Notes: generated from the letters alone by a model not told the origin. Shown: positions 1 to 8,785, counted from the stretch's first letter. The stretch: DNA of 64,000 nt from Chloroflexota bacterium (GCA_016191845.1 JACPVF010000007.1:496001-560000), one strand, 5' to 3'. Translations and numbers: made by a program.

Positions 1-352
1 ATTAATTTATTGCTTTTTCCTTCCAATAAAAGTTGTATTGTTTCCCGTTCTCGGTGACTTAATCGGGGGAATGGTTGCATGGTAAGGTTTCCTTTTAGAT
101 TATTTTGCCGGCAGCCACCCTGCACACTCCTACAGAATGCCATGCGTGTGGGCAAGCGTGGACTCTGCTTGGAAGCAGGAAAAAACTCAATAAAACGCCC
201 AACTACGGCTTACATAGCGTGCCGTATAAAATCCAAAATTGGGGGGATTAAATAGCAATTTTGCTGTATAACACCATTTATCCCTCCCAAAATTATAAAT
301 CCATCTCACTCAAATCAGAGACACTGCACGGCGTCCCTGATTGCTTTTCCAG
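1..352. other. Gene-free left edge
   Basis: I find no convincing coding region here. The stretch is more AT-rich than the rest of the window. An imperfect inverted repeat is visible: the arm at about 234-253 (CAAAATTGGGGGGATTAAAT) faces ATTTATCCCTCCCAAAATT at 276-294. It could be a weak hairpin or a decayed repeat. The next gene is on the minus strand and ends at 353, so this stretch lies downstream of it. Confidence 0.4.
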
Positions 353-874
353 TCATGTGTCTTTCCTTGCGTTGGTCACCCACCGTGGAGACCAGTTGGC
401 CTTCTGACCGAGGATCAAATTCAACTGTGCGACGTGTTCCTGGACATGCCGCATATCGTCCAACAGCAGGGCCGCAAACGTAACCTCTCCCCAGGGGAAG
501 GTGCAAAGTTGGCGGGCCTTCTCATCGGTCAGGGTTTCGATGGTCGCCTGGCATTTCCTGCGCGTATGCTCCAGATAGGACTGCAATTCTTCCTTTTCGA
601 AGGATCTCTCTGGGAGGATACCCGCCGGGTCCAGCTCATCGAGCGTGAACGGAGCGGGGGGCAGGAAGCCTTCGGTGGCGCCAGACAGATACAGATCCAG
701 CCAAAACAGGGTGTGATAAACGATATACCAAAACTCGGAGGCCCTCGGCAACTGCGGATCCTCCCACAGGCGGACCTGCCATAATGAGTCGGGACAGGCC
801 AGCATGGCATTCTCGAGCATGTCAATGGTGGCCCCAAATTGTCGGGCAAGCGCGGTTCTCAAAGTTTCATCCAT
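353..874 (-). CDS. DinB-like four-helix protein
   Basis: A 173-residue protein resembling the DinB/YfiT family of small metal-binding helical-bundle proteins. Visible histidines that fit the family's metal triad are in YHTLFWLD (about residue 54) and in the late helix HVQEHVAQLN (about residues 143-147). Members often act as thiol-dependent S-transferases, but the substrate cannot be told from sequence. The gene stands alone, with the next minus-strand gene about 80 bp upstream. The ATG start gives the expected family length. Confidence 0.7.
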   Translation of the reverse strand: MDETLRTALARQFGATIDMLENAMLACPDSLWQVRLWEDPQLPRASEFWYIVYHTLFWLDLYLSGATEGFLPPAPFTLDELDPAGILPERSFEKEELQSYLEHTRRKCQATIETLTDEKARQLCTFPWGEVTFAALLLDDMRHVQEHVAQLNLILGQKANWSPRWVTNARKDT

Positions 875-955
875 GTCATCCTCTTGAAATAGTATCGTCG
901 CAAAACAAGAACATTGCTTGAAATGAAACAGGTCGTGTCCTAATTTCTGAATTGG

Positions 956-1528
956 CTAATACCCCCAACTTGCCACCCAAACCTGGTTCAACTCTGGGTC
1001 GAGGACAACCAGACTCCCGTCATGAAAACGCATTCCATCGCAACATCGATCCACAGCTGCGTACCAAATCTGATCGGAAGTCACCAGGCGCACCAGGCGC
1101 TCATCGCCATCGTAACGCGCCAAACCATTTTCGTCATGCCATTGCATGACGCTGTCCATGCCAAAAGAAGGCTTGAGTGCCTCAAAGGGGGCAGGTCCCC
1201 TCGTCCATATCTCCACATCCAAGGGCGGGGCCGCGGATAGCCAGCGCTCGATTGTCTTGTGATCGGTCTCGAAGGCCAGATAATATTCCCAATCCATGAT
1301 CCAGTCATCGTAAGCATAAGCAATGACTTTGGCATCGGCTGGCGGCTCCAGACCTGTAATGCGTACGAATCCATTCCAGGGAGGAAGGTAGAAATCTCCA
1401 AACAGGTGTCGCACATGGAGTGCTTCTCTGTTAACGTAGAGCGTTCCTGTCAACAAGAGACAAACAGAGAAGCCGAACAACAAGATCCCGATCCATTTCC
1501 CTTTTTCCAGGTTACTGCTCCTACTCAT
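956..1528 (-). CDS. Hypothetical membrane-anchored protein
   Basis: A 190-residue protein of unknown function. I place the start at the ATG at 1528 (MSRSSNLEKG) because an AAGGAAA Shine-Dalgarno-like site lies just upstream. A longer reading to 1753 would run through the upstream promoter region of the divergent sigma-factor gene. A hydrophobic helix at about residues 12-31 is followed by a soluble domain rich in Trp and Asp (YDDWIMDWEYYLAFETD). No family recognised. It is probably an N-terminally anchored extracytoplasmic domain. Confidence 0.6.
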   Translation of the reverse strand: MSRSSNLEKGKWIGILLFGFSVCLLLTGTLYVNREALHVRHLFGDFYLPPWNGFVRITGLEPPADAKVIAYAYDDWIMDWEYYLAFETDHKTIERWLSAAPPLDVEIWTRGPAPFEALKPSFGMDSVMQWHDENGLARYDGDERLVRLVTSDQIWYAAVDRCCDGMRFHDGSLVVLDPELNQVWVASWGY

Positions 1529-1647
1529 CAACGAATTTCCTTTGCAGCCCTTGATGCCAAACTCCACCTCCTGCGTATGAAAGCACAACTTGTTTCCCCA
1601 AAAATTATACATTGACTCCATCGTGTGATACTTTCTCCACCGGGCCG

Positions 1648-1653
1648 TATAAT
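1648..1653 (+). promoter_or_regulatory. -10 box of the sigma-factor gene
   Basis: A perfect TATAAT ends 8 nt before the ATG at 1662. With a normal 6-8 nt distance to the transcription start, the mRNA would begin at or next to the start codon, so the gene may be translated leaderless. No good -35 hexamer is seen at 17 bp. Confidence 0.5.
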
Positions 1654-1661
1654 GAAATAGG

Positions 1662-2195
1662 ATGACAGAGTCGCTGCGTTCGCTCGGCAAGTCGCTGTTC
1701 CCCGCCCGCGAGGTGGATTGGGAGTCCGTGTATCGGGCGGAACTGCCGCGCATCTACAACTTCTTCCGCTATCGCGTGGGCGATGGGCGCCTGGCCGAAG
1801 ACCTGACCGCCGAGACCTTCGAGAAGGCTTGGCGCAACCGTCAGCGCTACCGCCGCGACCTGGCCGCATTCTCCACCTGGCTGTTCACCATCGCCCGTCA
1901 CGTGGCCGCCGACCATTTCCGCAGGCCGCACCCCGAAGTCCCATTGGAGGCGGCGGCGGCCGTCAGCGGCGGGGAGAACGTCGAAAGCCTGGTCCAGCGG
2001 CGGGCCGATTTCGAACGGCTGGCCGCCCAGTTGGGTCAGCTCGACGAACGCGAACGCGACCTGGTGGCGCTCAAATACGGGGCGGGACTCACCAACCGCG
2101 CCATCGCCCGCCTCACCCACCTGAGCGAATCCAACGTGGGCAGCCTGCTGCACCGCGTCGTGCAGCGCCTGCGCACCGCCCTGGAGGAACCATGA
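1662..2195 (+). CDS. Sigma-70 family (ECF-type) RNA polymerase sigma factor
   Basis: A 177-residue ECF-size sigma factor. Region 2 is at about residues 25-90 (IYNFFRYRVGDGRLAEDLTA, then FSTWLFTIARHVAADHFRR). Region 4, an HTH, is at about 120-170 (LDERERDLVALKYGAGLTN, then LSESNVGSLLHRVVQRLR). The last codons overlap the start of the next gene by 4 nt (ATGA), which indicates translational coupling to a membrane protein that probably controls it. The signal sensed is unknown. Confidence 0.88.
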   Translation: MTESLRSLGKSLFPAREVDWESVYRAELPRIYNFFRYRVGDGRLAEDLTAETFEKAWRNRQRYRRDLAAFSTWLFTIARHVAADHFRRPHPEVPLEAAAAVSGGENVESLVQRRADFERLAAQLGQLDERERDLVALKYGAGLTNRAIARLTHLSESNVGSLLHRVVQRLRTALEEP

Positions 2196-3031
2196 ACGAC
2201 GATTTCCTCTCGAATTTCCGCCAGCCACCGCGGCCCGAATTTGCCGCCGCGTTATATGACCGCCTCACGCTGAAAGACTCCCCCTCGCCGACCCATCGTC
2301 CTGCGGCGCGACGTCTCGCCCTCGCGTCCGCCCTGACCTTCAGCCTGATCCTGACCCTCAGCCTGGCCCTGTCACCCTCGCTGCGCGCCGCCGCCCAGTC
2401 CGCCGTCGACTCGATCATTGCAAAGATCATCGTGCGTGGCACGACCGTCCTGGTCACTGACGATATTGTCACGCCCACCCTGGAGGCCGAGACCGAGTCC
2501 TATTCCCAATTGTGGACCGCGTCCAGCCCACAGGAGATCGCCGCCAGCCAGCCCTACTTCGACAAACTGCCCGCCTGGGTCCCAGCCGGATACACCCTGC
2601 AGGAGCGGGCCGCGCTGTTCTACGGATCCATGTACGCGGAGACGCCTTCCTCCGCCGCCTACCAGTGGCGGGACGCCCAGGGGCACACGATCCAGCTCGA
2701 GGTTCTCCACGGCGACTGTCCCAACGGCTACGATCCCGACCGCCCATCGGATTGCGACCTGGCTGTCTACCTCGTCGTGAACCTGAAAAACCAACCCCAG
2801 GTGCTCTCCGTGAACGGACATCCCGCCGTGTTCTACAAGGGTGCCATGGGCTTCTACAACCTGGCCGACCCCGTGCGGGCCTGGAATCCCTCCCGATGGA
2901 AGGCCGCTGCACACCCCGGGCAGGGCGCGTCGCTCCTCTGGGATGCCGATGGCCGCACCTTCTTCCTGATCGTCGAGTCGGAGTCGATCTCCAGAGAGGA
3001 TGTGTTGCGCCTGGCCGAGTCCATCCCGTAA
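2192..3031 (+). CDS. DUF4367-like membrane protein, probable sigma-factor partner
   Basis: A 279-residue protein. It starts at the ATG inside the ATGA overlap with the sigma-factor stop. The N-terminus is short and cytoplasmic. One hydrophobic helix at about residues 47-68 (ALASALTFSLILTLSLALS) precedes an extracytoplasmic domain resembling DUF4367 (LPAWVPAGYTLQE near 130, and a C-terminal FFLIVESESISREDVLRLAE). No HxxxCxxC zinc anti-sigma motif is present, so the anti-sigma role is inferred from coupling and topology alone. A strong terminator follows. Confidence 0.65.
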   Translation: MNDDFLSNFRQPPRPEFAAALYDRLTLKDSPSPTHRPAARRLALASALTFSLILTLSLALSPSLRAAAQSAVDSIIAKIIVRGTTVLVTDDIVTPTLEAETESYSQLWTASSPQEIAASQPYFDKLPAWVPAGYTLQERAALFYGSMYAETPSSAAYQWRDAQGHTIQLEVLHGDCPNGYDPDRPSDCDLAVYLVVNLKNQPQVLSVNGHPAVFYKGAMGFYNLADPVRAWNPSRWKAAAHPGQGASLLWDADGRTFFLIVESESISREDVLRLAESIP

Positions 3032-3056
3032 GCGCAAGATACAGCAACGATAAAAA

Positions 3057-3088
3057 AACGCTGACCATTCCTGGTCAGCGTTTTTTTT
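3057..3088. terminator. Bidirectional intrinsic terminator
   Basis: AACGCTGACC pairs with GGTCAGCGTT across a 6-nt loop. A T-run follows on the plus strand and an A-run precedes it, so it can serve the convergent sigma-factor operon and the ferric-reductase-like gene. Confidence 0.85.
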
Positions 3089-3092
3089 ATCT

Positions 3093-3899
3093 TCAATCCG
3101 AGCCTTGCGGCGCCCTCGCCCGAGACGGGGTCGTGGAGACGGCCGTCGCCGCAGGGACGGGAACGGGACGGGCGGCCGGGGCAGGTCGTGGCTGCGGTTT
3201 CTGCGGGAAGAGCTTGTCCGCGGCGCTGGCCAGGATGCGGTACAGTAACAGGAAGAGCAGGCTGCCGGCCGAGAGCCAGTAGAATTTCTGCACCCAGTCC
3301 AGGCCCGAGTCGGTGCCGGTGAAGATGCCGTGGAAGAGTCCCATCAGGTACATGGCAAAACTGGCGTAGTGGATGACGCGCCACGTCTTCTGGCCGATGC
3401 CCTGCCGCACGTAGAAACTGAGCGTCACCAGCAGCCAGACGTAAAATCCCAGTTGGCCGATGCCCACCCAGAACGGACGATAGGTGGTGGTGGAGAAAGG
3501 CATCAGCACCTGCACGAAGGTGAAACCGATGTAATGGTCGCCCAGCAGGATCAACGCGTGGAAGATGGCGAAGGCGATGCCCAGCAAATTGACGTACTCA
3601 TGGATGGCAAAGGCCGCGGGCGCTCCGGGCCACAGGCGCGCCATCTTGTTGGTGATGCTCAGGCCGAGCGCCATCGAAACCCACAGCAGGCTGATCGAGG
3701 CGAAGGCCGTGGCGCGCGCCAGGTACCAGAAGACCTTGGGGGCTTCACCGCCCAGCGAGAAGGCCATGTTGGGCAGCCAGCTCGGCAGCACCAGCACCGC
3801 CAGCAGCAGGCCGGCCGTCAGCGCGAGCAGGAAGGTGAGAAAGGTCTGGAGGTTGACCGAGGATTCCATCTCGGCGGGTTCGGGGAGATTTGCGGGCAT
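3093..3899 (-). CDS. Ferric reductase-like transmembrane protein
   Basis: A 268-residue integral membrane protein with about six helices, similar to the ferric-reductase/YedZ haem-b family. Likely haem ligands are the paired histidines in IHEYVNLLGIAFAIFHALIL and RVIHYASFAMYLMGLFHGIF. After the last helix comes a Pro/Ala-rich basic tail, with no flavin or NAD domain, so it must pass electrons to or from another protein. It lies downstream of an ApbE gene in the same orientation, separated by a repeat element at 3917-4029. The partner is not identifiable. Confidence 0.75.
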   Translation of the reverse strand: MPANLPEPAEMESSVNLQTFLTFLLALTAGLLLAVLVLPSWLPNMAFSLGGEAPKVFWYLARATAFASISLLWVSMALGLSITNKMARLWPGAPAAFAIHEYVNLLGIAFAIFHALILLGDHYIGFTFVQVLMPFSTTTYRPFWVGIGQLGFYVWLLVTLSFYVRQGIGQKTWRVIHYASFAMYLMGLFHGIFTGTDSGLDWVQKFYWLSAGSLLFLLLYRILASAADKLFPQKPQPRPAPAARPVPVPAATAVSTTPSRARAPQGSD

Positions 3900-3916
3900 A
3901 TTACCTACTTTCTTTC

Positions 3917-4029
3917 ATGTCGTTGCGAGGGCGAAGCCCGAAGCAACCTCATCATTCTTTGACAACAGGAGGTTGCTTACCACTGACGTGGCACACGTCG
4001 TCGGCCCTCGGGCCTTCTCGCAACGACAT
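3917..4029. repeat. Inverted-repeat element, copy A (113 bp)
   Basis: The ends are a perfect 13-bp inverted repeat, ATGTCGTTGCGAG and CTCGCAACGACAT. Internal sequence is also partly self-complementary (GGGCGAAGCCCGAAGCAACC facing later GGTTGC and GGCCCTCGGGCC). No coding capacity. A relative lies at 52462-52558. The right end touches the stop codon of the ApbE gene. It resembles a MITE-like or REP-like palindrome. Confidence 0.8.
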
Positions 4030-4952
4030 CAGAGATACTTCCTGAGTCTTTCGTTATACAAGCCCTGGCCGTCTTCGAGGACGATGAAGCCTGCCAGGCT
4101 GGGGTCGGCATCGAGCCAGGCCATACCCGCCAGTCCGCCGCGGATCAACGCGGACTTGGCGGCGGCCTCCGCCTCGAGCACGGTCGGCGCGACGACGGTG
4201 GCGCTCAGCACATCGGTCTGCGCGGACAGACCCGTGTGCGGGTCGATGATATGGTGGCGCAAGAAGTCGCCCTGCTGCCAGCGACGGTGATCGGTACCCG
4301 AGGTGGCTACGGCCTCGCCGCGCAGCAGGATCGTCCCGAGGCTGTCTTCCTCCTTGCGCGTGAACGGATTGGTGATCGTGACCTCCCACGAGCCGCCGTT
4401 CAACAGCGGGCCGCTGGAGGCCACGTCGCCGCCGGCGTTCATCAGGGCGGGACCATACTCGGAGAGTCGCAGCATGGCCTGGTGGGCGGCCCAGCCTTTG
4501 GCCACACCGCCGAAATCGAGGCGGATCCCTTCGGGCAGGCTGATGGTGCGCCCGGCTTCGTCCCAGGTCACAGCAGAGAGCGGGCGGACCGCCGTCAGCG
4601 TGGGGAGATGCGTCGGCAGGCGTACACCCGCCAACAGGTCGAAGTCGCGGTCATAGCCGACCTCACGCAGGGAGTCCGCGATGGTGGGCGTGACCAGCCC
4701 GTCGGTCCAGGCTTCGGCGTCCAGCGCGGCCCGAAAGACCTGCCAGAACGTCTCGGAGACGGGTATGGGGCGGCCGTTCGAACGGTTGAGGTGCGAGAGT
4801 TCGCTGTCGAGGCGGAAGCGGCTGAGGGCCTGCTCCCATTCCTCGAACCAGGCTGGCACCCGGGCGAGGACTTCGGGGGCTTGGCCCGAGTCCACGTCCA
4901 GGCAGGCCAGCATGTGCGTGCCCATCGCGCGGAAGGACAGGCGGTGGATCAT
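4029..4952 (-). CDS. apbE: FAD:protein FMN transferase (ApbE family)
   Basis: A 307-residue ApbE-like enzyme, which in this family attaches FMN covalently to Ser/Thr of target flavoproteins on the outer face of the membrane. Visible family features are FRAMGTHM near the start, LDFGGVAKGWAAHQA (about residue 180), ALMNAGGDVASSG and the metal-site segment TSGTDHRRW. I chose the ATG at 4952, two bases after the upstream stop, because further upstream the frame is the shadow of the Gly-rich gene. No lipobox or signal peptide is seen. No FMN-acceptor motif D-x-[ST]-G-A-[ST] was spotted in the neighbouring genes. Confidence 0.85.
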   Translation of the reverse strand: MIHRLSFRAMGTHMLACLDVDSGQAPEVLARVPAWFEEWEQALSRFRLDSELSHLNRSNGRPIPVSETFWQVFRAALDAEAWTDGLVTPTIADSLREVGYDRDFDLLAGVRLPTHLPTLTAVRPLSAVTWDEAGRTISLPEGIRLDFGGVAKGWAAHQAMLRLSEYGPALMNAGGDVASSGPLLNGGSWEVTITNPFTRKEEDSLGTILLRGEAVATSGTDHRRWQQGDFLRHHIIDPHTGLSAQTDVLSATVVAPTVLEAEAAAKSALIRGGLAGMAWLDADPSLAGFIVLEDGQGLYNERLRKYL

Positions 4953-4953
4953 C

Positions 4954-5337
4954 TTACGAGGAACCTGTTCCGCCGCCGCCCCCTCCACCACCGCCTCCAC
5001 CTCCGCCGCCCGTGCCGGGCAGGGTGACGCCACCACCGCCTCCGCCTCCACCGCCCTTGCGGACGTTGGTAACGGTGATCTGGGTCTGCGGGGCTACACC
5101 GCCCAGGTAGATCTTGATCTGTGGCAGGGCTGTGGGGGCCGCCGTAGCCGGCTGTTCAGAGATGGGCTGGGGAGGCGGCGGTTGGGTCGGTTGGGTGCTT
5201 TCCTTTGCCAGCGCACGGTCGGGGCCTGCGAACAGGTTCCACAGGCCGAGCGTCAGCGCCATGGCCAGGGCGGCCAGGAACATCTGGATGTCGTTCCAGT
5301 TGCGGGACGCGGGTTTGTTGGGAGAATTGGGAGCCAT
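4954..5337 (-). CDS. Small membrane protein with poly-glycine tail
   Basis: A 127-residue protein. A hydrophobic helix at about residues 19-38 (FLAALAMALTLGLWNLFAGP) is followed by a Pro/Gln-rich stretch, a short segment (LPQIKIYLGGVAPQTQITVT) and a C-terminus of long glycine runs broken by VTLPGTGG. Unknown function. It sits 8 bp after the PepSY-like gene and is immediately followed by apbE, so it is probably part of the same extracytoplasmic electron-transfer unit. Confidence 0.65.
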   Translation of the reverse strand: MAPNSPNKPASRNWNDIQMFLAALAMALTLGLWNLFAGPDRALAKESTQPTQPPPPQPISEQPATAAPTALPQIKIYLGGVAPQTQITVTNVRKGGGGGGGGGVTLPGTGGGGGGGGGGGGGGTGSS

Positions 5338-5345
5338 AAGGGATC

Positions 5346-5840
5346 CTAATCGTCGTGGTCTTCGCCACCATCGTGGTCTTCCCCGCCTCCATTATCGCTG
5401 CCGCCGCCCGTCTGCGCGGGGGCGCTGACGTCCTCCTGCTTCTTGCGATGCGAAGGCACGGTGTTGACCACCACGGTCGGCGTGATCTTGCCAATGGAAA
5501 GGATCTGGCCCTCGGGGCTGACGTAGACCAGGTCGCCCGAGCTGAAGGTCACCAGGTAGGCCTGCATGCCATTGAAGTCGGCGGTTTCCACGCTAAAGAG
5601 GTCGGTACGTCCCAACACCTGCGAGGCCAGCGCGGCGGCCTGCTCGGGCGTGATCGCAGCCGTCGTGGGAGCGACCGCCGCCGGGGCGGAAATGTTTTCG
5701 ACGATGGGGGCAGACGTGGGTGGTTGCACGGCAGCCACGCTCGATTTGACGACGTTCTGATACGCCGACGCCACACCGACCAGCACGGCCAGCATGAAGG
5801 CGGTCAGGGCGGCGGAAATGAACAGGGTACTTTTTCGCAT
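5346..5840 (-). CDS. Exported PepSY-like protein
   Basis: A 164-residue protein with an N-terminal signal or anchor helix (LFISAALTAFMLAVLVGVAS, about residues 5-24). A domain resembling PepSY/YkuD-associated modules follows: EQAAALASQVLGRTDLFSVE, then a beta segment ending DLVYVSPEGQILSIGK. The tail is acidic and Gly/His-rich (GGGEDHDGGEDHDD) and could bind metal. It is the first gene of the apparent operon with the poly-Gly protein, apbE and the ferric-reductase-like gene. Confidence 0.6.
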   Translation of the reverse strand: MRKSTLFISAALTAFMLAVLVGVASAYQNVVKSSVAAVQPPTSAPIVENISAPAAVAPTTAAITPEQAAALASQVLGRTDLFSVETADFNGMQAYLVTFSSGDLVYVSPEGQILSIGKITPTVVVNTVPSHRKKQEDVSAPAQTGGGSDNGGGEDHDGGEDHDD

Positions 5841-6056
5841 GGTTGTCTCCTTTGGTCAGGTTCTTGCTATACAAAAAACCTAGTCGCCAGGGGCCGCCAA
5901 AAGGTTATGGGCTTTTATGAGAAACAAGTGAGAAAATGTCCACTTTGGAGAGATGTAGGGAAAATTTGTCAAAAAATGCAGAAATCCCGGCATTTTTCGT
6001 CCTTTTCGCCGCCTCAACTCCCGGGTCACCCCCTGTTTTGTTTTATAATCTTCGCC
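5841..6056. promoter_or_regulatory. Divergent intergenic region with -10 box
   Basis: This 216-bp region separates the PepSY-like operon (minus) from the C39-like peptidase (plus). A perfect TATAAT at 6044-6049 lies 7 nt before the ATG at 6057, so the peptidase mRNA is likely leaderless. The rest is AT-rich. A small hairpin is possible at AAAAATGCAGAAATCCCGGCATTTTT. I see no RNA gene. Confidence 0.5.
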
Positions 6057-7394
6057 ATGTTACCCCAACGAAAATGGCTCTGGCTGATCCCGCTTGGGTT
6101 GGTGCTGGCGGTCGGCCTGTATTTCCTGCCGCCCATCCACGAGCGCCTGGCCTGGCGCGTGGACAACCTGCGGACACAGATCAACTACTACTTCAACCCG
6201 CCCGATGAGGCGGTCTTCCAGCCCAGTCAGCAACAGGTGGATTTCGACTCCATCCTGGCGACCACCCGCGCCGAGTACATGCTGACCCTCACCCCGCCCG
6301 CCACTGGGACGCCTACTCCCACCCGGCTGGGACCCACCTCCACGCCAACCGCCACGTCCACGCCCCTACCGGGTTCTGTTAACCTGACGGGCTTCCGCTA
6401 CGAGCATCAGCACAACCGCTGGAATTATTGCGGTCCCGCCAACTTCTCGATGGCGCTCAACTTCTGGGGCTGGAGCGGCGACCGCGATGTGATCGGGCGG
6501 ACGGTCATGCCGGGCAACACCGATAGCAAGGGCCAGCCCGCCAACACCGACAAGAACGTGATGCCCTACGAGCTCCAGGACTTCATCTCCGCGAACGTCC
6601 CGGGCATGACCTCCGTCCTGCGTTACGGCGGCGACATCGACCTGGTCAAACGCCTGCTCGCGGCGGGATTCCCCGTGGTGGCCGAGAAAGGCTACTTCGA
6701 AGGCGATGCGCTGGGCGTCGTCAGTTGGATGGGCCATTACCAGTTCATCACGGGTTACGACGACGCCAAACGCGAAGTCACCGTGCAGGATACCTGGAAC
6801 GACGGCCCGAACTTCCGCATCTCCTATGACGAGTTTATGAACGGCTGGCGTTCGTTCGATTACATCTTCGTGGTGGTTTACCCCGCCAACCGCGACCGTG
6901 ACGTGATGAGCCTGCTGGGTCCGCTGGCTGATGAAGACACCGCCGCCCGCATCGCCCTGCAGCGTGCCCAGCAGGAGAGTCAGAGTCTGACGGGCATGGA
7001 CCGCTACTTTGCCCTCTTCAACGAAGGCACCAGCCAGGTCGCCTTGGATAATTACGCCGACGCCGCGCGCGCCTACGACGAGGCCTTCACCGCCTACGCC
7101 CAGATCAACAGCGCCGAGAACCAGCGTCCCTTCCGCATGATGTGGTATCAGACGGGGCCCTATTTCGCCTACTTCTACACCGGCCGCTACCAGGACGTGA
7201 TCGACCTGGCTACCACCACGCTCAAGCCGCGCCCCAAGCCCGATCTGGAAGAATCCCTGCTCTGGCGCGGACGCGCATACTCCATGCTCGGCCAGACCCA
7301 ACTGGCCATCAACGATTACCGCGCCGCGCTCAAGGTCCACCCGAACTGGTTCCCCGCCGTGCAGGCCCTGCAGGAATTGGGATTGAAACCATGA
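6057..7394 (+). CDS. Membrane-anchored C39-like peptidase with TPR tail
   Basis: A 445-residue protein. An N-terminal helix (about residues 6-22) is followed by a Thr/Pro linker (TPTPTRLGPTSTPTATSTP, about 83-102), then a C39-type papain-like domain. The catalytic Cys is in NYCGPANFSMALNFWGW and the His in GHYQFITGYDD, followed by VQDTWND. The C-terminal 140 residues form TPR-like helices ending in LLWRGRAYSMLGQTQLAIND. It probably cleaves or binds peptides outside the membrane. The ATG start follows a -10 box directly. The upstream in-frame extension is antisense to the PepSY gene and was discarded. Confidence 0.78.
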   Translation: MLPQRKWLWLIPLGLVLAVGLYFLPPIHERLAWRVDNLRTQINYYFNPPDEAVFQPSQQQVDFDSILATTRAEYMLTLTPPATGTPTPTRLGPTSTPTATSTPLPGSVNLTGFRYEHQHNRWNYCGPANFSMALNFWGWSGDRDVIGRTVMPGNTDSKGQPANTDKNVMPYELQDFISANVPGMTSVLRYGGDIDLVKRLLAAGFPVVAEKGYFEGDALGVVSWMGHYQFITGYDDAKREVTVQDTWNDGPNFRISYDEFMNGWRSFDYIFVVVYPANRDRDVMSLLGPLADEDTAARIALQRAQQESQSLTGMDRYFALFNEGTSQVALDNYADAARAYDEAFTAYAQINSAENQRPFRMMWYQTGPYFAYFYTGRYQDVIDLATTTLKPRPKPDLEESLLWRGRAYSMLGQTQLAINDYRAALKVHPNWFPAVQALQELGLKP

Positions 7395-7468
7395 TCCGCG
7401 CTGAGCGAAGTCGAAGCGCCTGGTCAGCATCTCTGAAACTTCTTTCAGGATGGAAAAAACGGTAAACG

Positions 7469-8704
7469 ATGAAAATATTACACTTCGCCGACGCCCATAT
7501 CGACATGGCCAACTACGGGCGGCACGACCCCGCCACAGGATTGCCGCTGCGCGTGCTCGACTTCCTCAAGTCGCTGGATACCATCGTGGACGCGGCCATC
7601 CGCGAACGTGTGGACCTGGTCATCTTCGCGGGCGACGCCTACAAGGATCGCTCCCCCGCCCCGACCTTTCAGCGTGAGTGGGGCAGGCGCATCATGCGCC
7701 TCTCACAGGCAAAGATTCCCACCCTGCTGTTGGTCGGCAACCACGACCTCTCGCCCGCGGCGGGACGCGCACATGCCATCCAGGAATTTGCCACGCTCGA
7801 AGTCCCATATGTGCGCGTGCTGGACCGGCCGCAATTCCTCGGCCCCGATGACCTGTGGGGCGTGCCCGCCCAAGTCATCGCCATGCCGTGGATCGCGCGC
7901 TCGAGCCTGATGGCCTCGCTCGAACTGAGCGCCGAAAAACCCGAAGAGATCTTCTCGAACATCGAAGAGCGCATCTCCGGGCTGGTCGAGGGCTGGCTGG
8001 CAGAAGCGGACCCGTCCCTGCCGATGATCCTCACTGCGCACGCTTCGGTCGAAGGCGCCACTTTCGGCGCGGAGCGCATGGTCATGCTCGGCGCGGATTT
8101 GGTCCTGCCGACGGCGCTGGTCAAGGACCGACGGCTGGATTACGTGGCGATGGGCCACATCCACAAGCCGCAGGACGTGAACCAGGGACAGCACCCGCCT
8201 GTGATCTACCCGGGCTCCATCGAGCGCGTGGACTTCGGCGAGGCCCGTGACGACAAGTTCTTCATCCTCGCGGAGGTCTCGCGCGGCAGCGCCAGGGTCG
8301 ACTGGAAAAAGATCGAGGGGACGCGTCCGTTCCTCGAACGGCGGATCACCCTCACGTCCAGTGAAAATGTGACCGAGGTTCTCAAGGCTGCACTGCCCGA
8401 TCCCAAAAAGATGGACGGGGCCATTGTCAAACTGGCGGTAGAGTATCCACGCGAGTGGGACACACTGATCGACGAGTCCGCCCTGCGTCAATATGCCGAA
8501 AACACCTTCGAGTTTCACCTCGTCAAGCGGCCGCAGATCGAGTCGCGCGTCCGCATCCCCGAGGGTCAGACCGTCAGCAGCCTGGGTCCGCTCGACCTGC
8601 TGGAGCAATACTGGCGTGCCGTCAAAGTGGACAAGGCCGAGGATGTGGCCGCCTTGCAGGCTTTGGCCGGGGAAATTCTTTCCGAAGAGGACCTGGACGA
8701 GTAA
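7469..8704 (+). CDS. SbcD-like DNA repair exonuclease (metallophosphoesterase)
   Basis: A 411-residue protein with the ordered calcineurin-like phosphoesterase motifs: FADAHID (residues 6-12), IFAGDAYKD, VGNHDLS, LTAHASVEG and MGHIHKPQ. These form the two-metal site of SbcD/Mre11-type nucleases. The C-terminal third is the capping region. No sbcC/rad50 ATPase is adjacent, so whether it works in an SbcCD complex is not shown. The start codon gives the conserved beta strand MKILHFAD. Confidence 0.85.
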   Translation: MKILHFADAHIDMANYGRHDPATGLPLRVLDFLKSLDTIVDAAIRERVDLVIFAGDAYKDRSPAPTFQREWGRRIMRLSQAKIPTLLLVGNHDLSPAAGRAHAIQEFATLEVPYVRVLDRPQFLGPDDLWGVPAQVIAMPWIARSSLMASLELSAEKPEEIFSNIEERISGLVEGWLAEADPSLPMILTAHASVEGATFGAERMVMLGADLVLPTALVKDRRLDYVAMGHIHKPQDVNQGQHPPVIYPGSIERVDFGEARDDKFFILAEVSRGSARVDWKKIEGTRPFLERRITLTSSENVTEVLKAALPDPKKMDGAIVKLAVEYPREWDTLIDESALRQYAENTFEFHLVKRPQIESRVRIPEGQTVSSLGPLDLLEQYWRAVKVDKAEDVAALQALAGEILSEEDLDE

Positions 8705-8785
8705 CACGCCCGGTCTGACACCCGCCACTTGACACCTGACGATTGAGCCCTGATACTTAATCAAATCCACCAAGCGAGGTTTCCG

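Noticed and set aside
5355-6056. N-terminal extension of the C39-like peptidase over 234 codons
   Set aside because: This part is antisense to the PepSY-like gene, and a promoter -10 box stands directly before the internal ATG at 6057, which starts a good signal-anchor helix.
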